From Burkholderia vietnamiensis LMG 10929 (lineage in GTDB: Bacteria > Pseudomonadota > Gammaproteobacteria > Burkholderiales > Burkholderiaceae): 64,000 nucleotides of DNA. The DNA lies in contig NZ_CP009631.1 of assembly GCF_000959445.1 (NCBI RefSeq), positions 2,666,001-2,730,000 on the forward strand. Reading direction: 5' to 3'. The position numbers were made by a program, and so were the translations under genes. Positions within the stretch are counted from its first letter, which is position 1. Every line of letters begins with the position of its first letter. Positions 62,082-64,000 of the stretch are shown here, piece after piece. A model generated the notes under the pieces. The model made no database searches. It was not told the origin of the DNA and was given only the letters and a program-made list of their open reading frames with translations.

Positions 62082-62513
62082 TCAGTCGACCTTGGCGGCG
62101 AGCGCGCGCTCGATCGTGTCGCGCAGCAGCTGCGGCAGCGGCACCGACTTGCCGAGCGCATAGTCGACCCACACGCAGCGCGCGTTGCCGCGCGCATACA
62201 CATGCTGCGGATCGTCCGCACGCGAGAGCTCGAAGCCGGTGTCGAAGCTGCTGCGGCCCGGTTTGGCGGCCGACATCCGCGCGATCACGTCGCCCGGATA
62301 GTGCAGTTGCTTCAGGAATTCCATCGACGCCGTGACGACCACGGGCCCCTGTCCCTCGCCATTGCCGCCCGCGATGCCGAGTTGCTCGAACCACGAGATC
62401 CGCGCCTGTTCCATGTAACGGAAGTAGACCGTGTTGTTCACGTGGCCGAACGCGTCCATGTCGCCCCAGCGGATCGGCATCGACATTTCAAATACGCGGG
62501 AATATTCGCTCAT
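62082..62513 (-). CDS. acyl-CoA thioesterase, 4HBT/YbgC type
   Basis: Hot-dog fold thioesterase of 143 residues. The active-site region IRWGDMDAFGHVNNTVYFRY carries the catalytic Asp and conserved HVNN. The rest (VVTASMEFLKQLHYPGDVIA) is typical. It hydrolyses acyl-CoA, chain length not predictable. It follows an SDR gene by 32 bases on the same strand, and both may belong to fatty-acid metabolism. Confidence 0.93.
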   Translation of the reverse strand: MSEYSRVFEMSMPIRWGDMDAFGHVNNTVYFRYMEQARISWFEQLGIAGGNGEGQGPVVVTASMEFLKQLHYPGDVIARMSAAKPGRSSFDTGFELSRADDPQHVYARGNARCVWVDYALGKSVPLPQLLRDTIERALAAKVD

Positions 62514-62545
62514 TGCACTCTTCTTCGTTACTGGATGGCATCCGC

Positions 62546-63322
62546 TCACGCGAGGCCGAAGCCGTCGTCGGCGGAGATGATCGAACCGTTGATGAACTGC
62601 GACTCGTCGGCCGCCAGCAGCAGCAACAGCCCGTCGAGATCCTGCGGCTTGCCGACGCGCCGGCGCGGCAGCATCGACTGCAGCTTCTGGCCTTGTTCGG
62701 TTTCCCACAGGTAGTGATTGATTTCGGTGTCGATATAGCCCGGGCAGATCGCGTTCACGTTGATCCCGTGACGCCCCCATTCGAGCGCCATCGCCCGCGT
62801 CATCTGCACGACGGCCGCCTTGCTCATCGCGTACAGCCCGATCTGCGGAAACACGCGCAGCCCGGCCACCGATGCGATGTTGATGATCCGGTACGGCGGC
62901 TTGCCGTTGCCGTTCGCGCGCATCATCATGCGCTTCGCGACTTCCTGCGCGACGAAGAATGCACCGCGCGTGTTGGTGTCGAACACGAACTCGAAATCGG
63001 CCGGCGTCACGTCGACGAGCTTCTGCATCGTCGATACACCCGAATTGTTCACGAGGATGTCGATCGTGCCGGCTTCCGTCTCGGCGTGCGCAACGGCTGC
63101 CTTGATACTCTGCACGTCGGTCACGTCGAGCGACACGACATGCGCGGCGCCGCCCTCCGCCTCGATCTCGGCGCGCAGTTCCTTCAGGCGCTCGACCCGG
63201 CGGCTCGCCAGCACGACCTTCGCGCCGGCCTGCGACAGCACCTGCGCGAAGCGTTGCCCGAGGCCGCTCGATGCGCCGGTAACCAGCGCGACCTTGCCTT
63301 CCAGATTGATCGATCGACCCAT
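62546..63322 (-). CDS. short-chain dehydrogenase/reductase
   Basis: NAD(P)-dependent oxidoreductase of 258 residues. TGASSGLG cofactor motif, NNSG (normally NNAG), catalytic Ser in INIASVAGL and Y-x3-K in YAMSKAAV are all present, so it should be active. The start at 63322 has GGGGA upstream. It precedes the thioesterase and is divergent from the ETF-ubiquinone oxidoreductase gene; fatty-acid or branched-chain acyl-CoA metabolism is a reasonable context. Confidence 0.94.
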   Translation of the reverse strand: MGRSINLEGKVALVTGASSGLGQRFAQVLSQAGAKVVLASRRVERLKELRAEIEAEGGAAHVVSLDVTDVQSIKAAVAHAETEAGTIDILVNNSGVSTMQKLVDVTPADFEFVFDTNTRGAFFVAQEVAKRMMMRANGNGKPPYRIINIASVAGLRVFPQIGLYAMSKAAVVQMTRAMALEWGRHGINVNAICPGYIDTEINHYLWETEQGQKLQSMLPRRRVGKPQDLDGLLLLLAADESQFINGSIISADDGFGLA

Positions 63323-63393
63323 TGCACATCCCCTTTCGATGTCGTTTGCCGCGGCGGATGCCCGCTCGAGCAGCATAACCCTAGCACAGAAAA

Positions 63394-63409
63394 TAGAACG
63401 ATCGTGCTA
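63394..63409. promoter_or_regulatory. 16-bp palindrome between SDR and ETF-QO genes
   Basis: TAGAACGATCGTGCTA is a near-perfect palindrome (only one base pair asymmetric) in the divergent region. Its form fits an operator of a TetR-type repressor such as those controlling fatty-acid degradation in Burkholderiales. Which protein binds it is not shown here. Confidence 0.6.
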
Positions 63410-63497
63410 ATCTAGCGCCGCGCTGTTGCGGCAAGCGTTTCGTTTCGCAGACAATACGCTCCCGAATAAAAGCATTCTAACGGTTAGAGGAACGCCA

Positions 63498-64000
63498 ATG
63501 ACCCCCGCAAGCCTCATCGAGCAATACGGCCCGCGCGAATCGATGGAATACGACGTCGTGATCGTCGGCGGCGGCCCCGCCGGGCTGTCGGCGGCGATCC
63601 GGCTCAAGCAGCTGGCCGCCGAGAAAGGCGCCGAGATCGGCGTGTGCGTGCTCGAGAAGGGTTCCGAGATCGGCGCGCACATCCTGTCGGGCGCGGTGAT
63701 GGACCCGCGCGCGATCACCGAGCTGTTCCCCGACTGGAAGGAACGCGGCGCGCCGCTCACCGTCGAGGTGACCGAGGACCGCTTCCTGTTCCTGTCCGAG
63801 CAGAGTGCGGTCACGACGCCGAACTGGGCGTTGCCCGACAACTTCAAGAATCACGGCAACTACGTGATCTCGCTCGGCAACGTCACGCGCTGGCTCGGCA
63901 CGCAGGCCGAAGCGCTCGGCGTCGAGATCTTCCCCGGCTTTCCGGCCGCGGAGATCCTCTACAACGACGACGGCTCGGTGAAGGGCGTCGCCACCGGCAA
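63498..64000 (+). CDS. electron transfer flavoprotein-ubiquinone oxidoreductase, 5' part
   Basis: Membrane-associated flavo-iron-sulfur enzyme that passes electrons from ETF to ubiquinone during fatty-acid and amino-acid oxidation. The first 167 codons are present and the gene runs off the window. It shows the FAD motif [19 protein letters not shown] and the family-specific [20 protein letters not shown] and [26 protein letters not shown] lies before the ATG. Likely co-regulated with the divergent SDR-thioesterase pair through the palindrome at 63394. Confidence 0.95.
   Translation, partial: MTPASLIEQYGPRESMEYDVVIVGGGPAGLSAAIRLKQLAAEKGAEIGVCVLEKGSEIGAHILSGAVMDPRAITELFPDWKERGAPLTVEVTEDRFLFLSEQSAVTTPNWALPDNFKNHGNYVISLGNVTRWLGTQAEALGVEIFPGFPAAEILYNDDGSVKGVATG

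Overview
The window comes from a high-GC betaproteobacterium, almost certainly a Burkholderia (cepacia-complex type) main chromosome. Evidence: the conserved block relA, tRNA-Val, thrS, infC, rpmI, rplT, pheS, pheT, ihfA, merR on the right, Burkholderia-style gene families, and IS families common in that genus.

Layout. 1-4137: a nitric-oxide response operon on the minus strand (nsrR, nnrS, hemerythrin-like protein, DUF2249 protein), then an FNR-type regulator and a small unknown gene. 4498-6189: a large tyrosine recombinase followed by short repeats. 6419-15700: accessory DNA with a Na+/H+ antiporter, an amidohydrolase, a secreted choloylglycine-hydrolase-family enzyme and a Tat-exported carbonic anhydrase, separated by decayed IS3, IS5 and IS6 pieces, an Rhs fragment and one IS3 copy whose orfB has a nonsense codon.

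15909-30234: a chaperone-usher fimbrial locus with its own control genes. It holds major pilin, chaperone, usher, two-domain adhesin, an unusual response regulator with Glu in place of the phospho-acceptor Asp, an EAL-domain phosphodiesterase, a 1045-residue hybrid histidine kinase and a second, normal response regulator. The adhesin and the kinase genes each carry an uninterrupted run of ten G/C inside the reading frame, the only two such runs noticed in the window. This suggests slipped-strand phase variation of both the tip adhesin and the sensor, comparable to the homopolymer switches known for Bordetella bvgS and fim genes. A decayed imuB, an IS701 fragment and an IS5-family element sit between kinase and pilin.

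30235-40818: a mobile-element graveyard with a complete IS21, an IS256 split by an IS110 insertion, a truncated DUF932 gene, traK- and traL-like conjugation genes (traL with an internal amber codon), an XRE regulator, and two paralogous small unknown proteins. It ends at tRNA-Pro(GGG), the probable insertion boundary of the island.

40819-64000: core chromosome. It contains tRNA-Pro, a methyltransferase, a large internally duplicated lipoprotein candidate, the translation and aminoacylation block with IHF-alpha, relA, ridA, a hydrolase, a LysR regulator, a small export/deacetylase/SDR cluster, scoAB, a PAS-LuxR regulator, a thioesterase, an SDR, and the 5' part of the ETF-ubiquinone oxidoreductase gene, which runs off the right edge.
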